64,000 nt of DNA from Pseudoalteromonas luteoviolacea (GTDB lineage: Bacteria; Pseudomonadota; Gammaproteobacteria; Enterobacterales; Alteromonadaceae), in assembly GCF_001696455.1 (NCBI RefSeq), contig NZ_MAUJ01000007.1:231010-295009 (forward strand), in the 5' to 3' direction. Position 1 is the stretch's first letter. Each line of letters begins with the position of its first letter. The notes below the pieces were generated by a model. The model saw only the letters and a program-made list of their open reading frames with translations, did not search any database and had not been told where the DNA came from. The position numbers and the translations under genes are program-made. Shown one piece after another: positions 61,899 through 64,000 of this stretch.

Positions 61899-64000
61899 AC
61901 TTCGTTGTAATACCGCGCACGATAGTCTCGCACAGCTTGTTGTTGCTGCTGTTCCAGTATTTGCTTAATTTGAATAGCAATGTCTTGCGCTTTGTCATCG
62001 CCGTTAGCATTCACTGTAATGTTGGCATTCACCGTGACACTGCCAGCAAACTCTTTCGATTGCACATCACTGGTGATTTGAGATTGAACGCTACTTTGTT
62101 GGGCTAGAGATTCAGGCTTGCTTACTGGCAAAGCTTTTGAATCCGCCAACTGCTTCGACTTTTCGGTCTTATCGTCACCGAACAAACTAGCAAAGAAGTT
62201 GCCACCGACTTGGGACATTGCTGCATTGGTTAAATACCCGGCAACTGGACCGAGGAATTTTCCATACTTGGGAATTTTCCCGACTAAGTGCTCAACACCT
62301 TCCGCACTTAGCGCACCCGTTAACGTGCCACCGATAGTGCGTGCTTTTTCTTGTGTTGAGAGGTCGTCATTGGCCGCAGCTTGATAAATGGTATGGCCAT
62401 TTAAAGCATGTCCCAACAATTGCGTTTGCTTAGACCATTGCGCTGATTTTCCTGCTGGCTTGCCAGACGCTTCATCTACCGCAGCCATTGTGCCAAGCAC
62501 CATGTTCGCTTCATTGATGACATTATCTTTGACAAACTGTAGTGGTGAACTTGTTTGAGTATTTGCAGCTGTCTCTTGTGCAAATTCCGTTTGAGCCTGT
62601 CCATTTGACAATGCTGTTACACTCGATGTACTAGACTCACTCGCTGCTTGCTGGTTATTCTCTTTTGATTCATCGTCAAAGAACCAGCCGCCCAGCGTGT
62701 CACCTAGCCAACTACCTGCAGATTCTCCACCAAATGCGCCAATTGCGCCGCCAACAATCCCGCCAATCGCAGTACCAATGCCTGGAATAATAGAGCCGAT
62801 AGCGGCACCTGCAGTTGCGCCAGCTAATGCGCCCCCCATACCACCGACAGCTCCACCAACACGGCTGGACTTTTCTTGATTGCTTAAGGTGTCATCACTT
62901 AGCGCGGAGTAGGCATCCATAGCGCCCATTGCAACGGTCAAAGGCGCGTTTAGCTTACCTAAATACTTTGCAGGCCCCTTGACCAAGCTTGACAATGCAC
63001 CACCTTTTTTACCTGCGAACTTACCCAACTTTGAAAATACCGAATCATTAGCGGCCTTAGGCGCTTTATATGAATTGGACGCTTTCGCTTTAGGGTGTTT
63101 TGCAGGCTGGTTAGCCCTGCTACTGGTAACTTGCTGGCCAGCGGGTTTGGCTTTTCCGCCATCTAGCACTTTAAGGGCTGGCTTCGCTGGCTTTTTACGC
63201 TTTGGTTTATCGGATTTCAGTGATTGATTTAATTTCGCAGCCTTTCGCTGGCTCGCCTCATCACTGTCATTCTGTGAGCGCTTCGCTCCTTTATTCGATT
63301 TCTTACGCTTATTGGATTTTTTACGCGACTTTTTCCTAGATTTCTTAGGTTTTTCCTCTTGCTCATCACTACCGTCAAACAGTGATTCTAAACCTAAGTC
63401 GCCTAAACCAAACTCAGCTAATAAATCAGGCACAGCGCCAGTTAATGAAGACAAGTCTCCATTTAAAATTCCTTTAAAGTCGAGCTTCTCAATCAGCGCT
63501 GAGTGCTTCGAAAATACACTCGCAGCATCTTGCAAGCCAAACGCATTAAGCAATTCCGGCGCTTGCTGCATTAAGGAACTGAGATCTCCTTCCAAAATCG
63601 CTTTGGTATCCAGCTTTTGTAAAGCTGGTAACGCAGCATCGAGTGTAGCACCTACTTCATCTAGTCCTGCCGCTTTGAGCAGACCAGGCGCAGCCGACAT
63701 CAGACTGGATACATCACCACTGGCAATGCCTTTTAGATCCAACTGCTGTAGCGCCGGTAAAGCAGCCTCCAACGTTTCAGAAGCTTCACCTAACCCAGCT
63801 GCTTTTAATAACCCAGGTGCCGCGGTCATTAAGCTTGACACATCGCCGCTGGCAATACCTTTGAGATCCAACTGCTGCAGTGCTGGCAAGCAGCTACAAG
63901 GGTCTCGGATGCCTCATTCAAGCCCACCGACGCCAATAAATCTGGCGCTGCGGTCATTAAGCTTGAAACATCGCCGCTGGCAATACCTTTGAGATCCAAC
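61892..64000 (-). CDS. Phage tail tape-measure protein, partial and frameshifted
   Basis: At least 700 residues, running off the right edge. In protein order: tandem 43-residue repeats (LPALQQLDLKGIASGDVSSL...), a very Lys/Arg/Ser-rich stretch (KPKKSRKKSRKKSNKRKK), an Ala/Gly-rich membrane-active segment (IIPGIGTAIGGIVGGAIGAF) and a C-terminal VTVNANITVNANGDDKAQDI region typical of tape measures. It sets tail length. One base is missing between 63889 and 63890: repeat spacing is 128 bp there and 129 bp elsewhere, and the frame shifts. It precedes U, X and D, the order of P2-like tails and R-type pyocins. Confidence 0.82.
63368..64000 (-). repeat. 129-bp tandem repeats in the tape-measure gene
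   Basis: Units at 63889-63761, 63760-63632, 63631-63503 and 63502-63368 (the last two diverged), plus a partial unit from 63890 to the edge. Each encodes 43 residues with a recurring L-x-L-K-G-I-x-x-G-D-x-S-S-L pattern. The array continues beyond the window. Confidence 0.9.

Noticed and set aside
62697..63992. Plus-strand frames rich in Pro, Ala and Ser over the tape-measure gene
   Set aside because: Mirror images of the repetitive minus-strand gene.
1..64000. CRISPR arrays, tRNA or rRNA genes, insertion sequences
   Set aside because: Looked for repeats with spacers, cloverleaf-like sequences and transposase frames; none found. The only tandem repeats are coding.

Overview
The window looks like chromosome of a marine gammaproteobacterium of the order Alteromonadales, most likely Pseudoalteromonas. 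This is an inference from gene content (imuA-imuB-dnaE2, nadV with a NadM-Nudix fusion, split methionine synthase next to metA, many diguanylate cyclases, dense small secreted proteins) and from the moderately AT-rich composition; no rRNA or tRNA gene is present to confirm it. Most of it is ordinary chromosome. The last 4 kb belong to a contractile phage-tail module (prophage or tailocin) that runs off the right edge.

Left third (1-15 kb): a sensor kinase cut by the edge, a MATE exporter, a zinc alcohol dehydrogenase, then a TetR regulator followed by an RND/MMPL exporter, a LolA-like periplasmic protein and an outer-membrane barrel. Four copies of a 13-bp operator (TGAC-N5-GTCA) lie in front of the regulator and the exporter. 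Next come small and accessory genes: a frameshifted ACT-domain gene, an ankyrin-like protein, an acetyltransferase, a cysteine-free sirtuin, an HslV-like Ntn-hydrolase, a membrane-anchored winged-helix protein and an EamA transporter with an attenuator-like leader.

Middle (15-45 kb): the non-deamidating NAD salvage pair nadM-Nudix/nadV, each preceded by a similar hairpin; an Ada-AlkA fusion overlapping an alkyltransferase; two adjacent diguanylate cyclases; the imuA-imuB-dnaE2 mutagenesis operon behind a clear LexA box, divergent from an SRAP-domain protein; a chemoreceptor; secreted proteins including a PhoD-like phosphatase flanked by fibronectin-type-II-like modules; an MFS transporter; the HrpB helicase; and an operon of a periplasmic solute-binding protein with a TPR-GGDEF protein.

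Right third (45-64 kb): a tandemly duplicated MacB/FtsX-type ABC exporter (two ATPase-permease-permease sets plus a lone third ATPase), the metA-metH(N)-metH(C) operon behind tandem MetJ boxes, a second EamA transporter, and the tail genes D, X, U and tape measure, all on the minus strand.

Four single-base deletions break otherwise good reading frames (RND exporter, twice in the ACT-domain gene, tape measure). All are -1 events, and one is shown directly by a 128-bp instead of 129-bp repeat spacing. Assembly or consensus indels are therefore a serious alternative to real pseudogenes.
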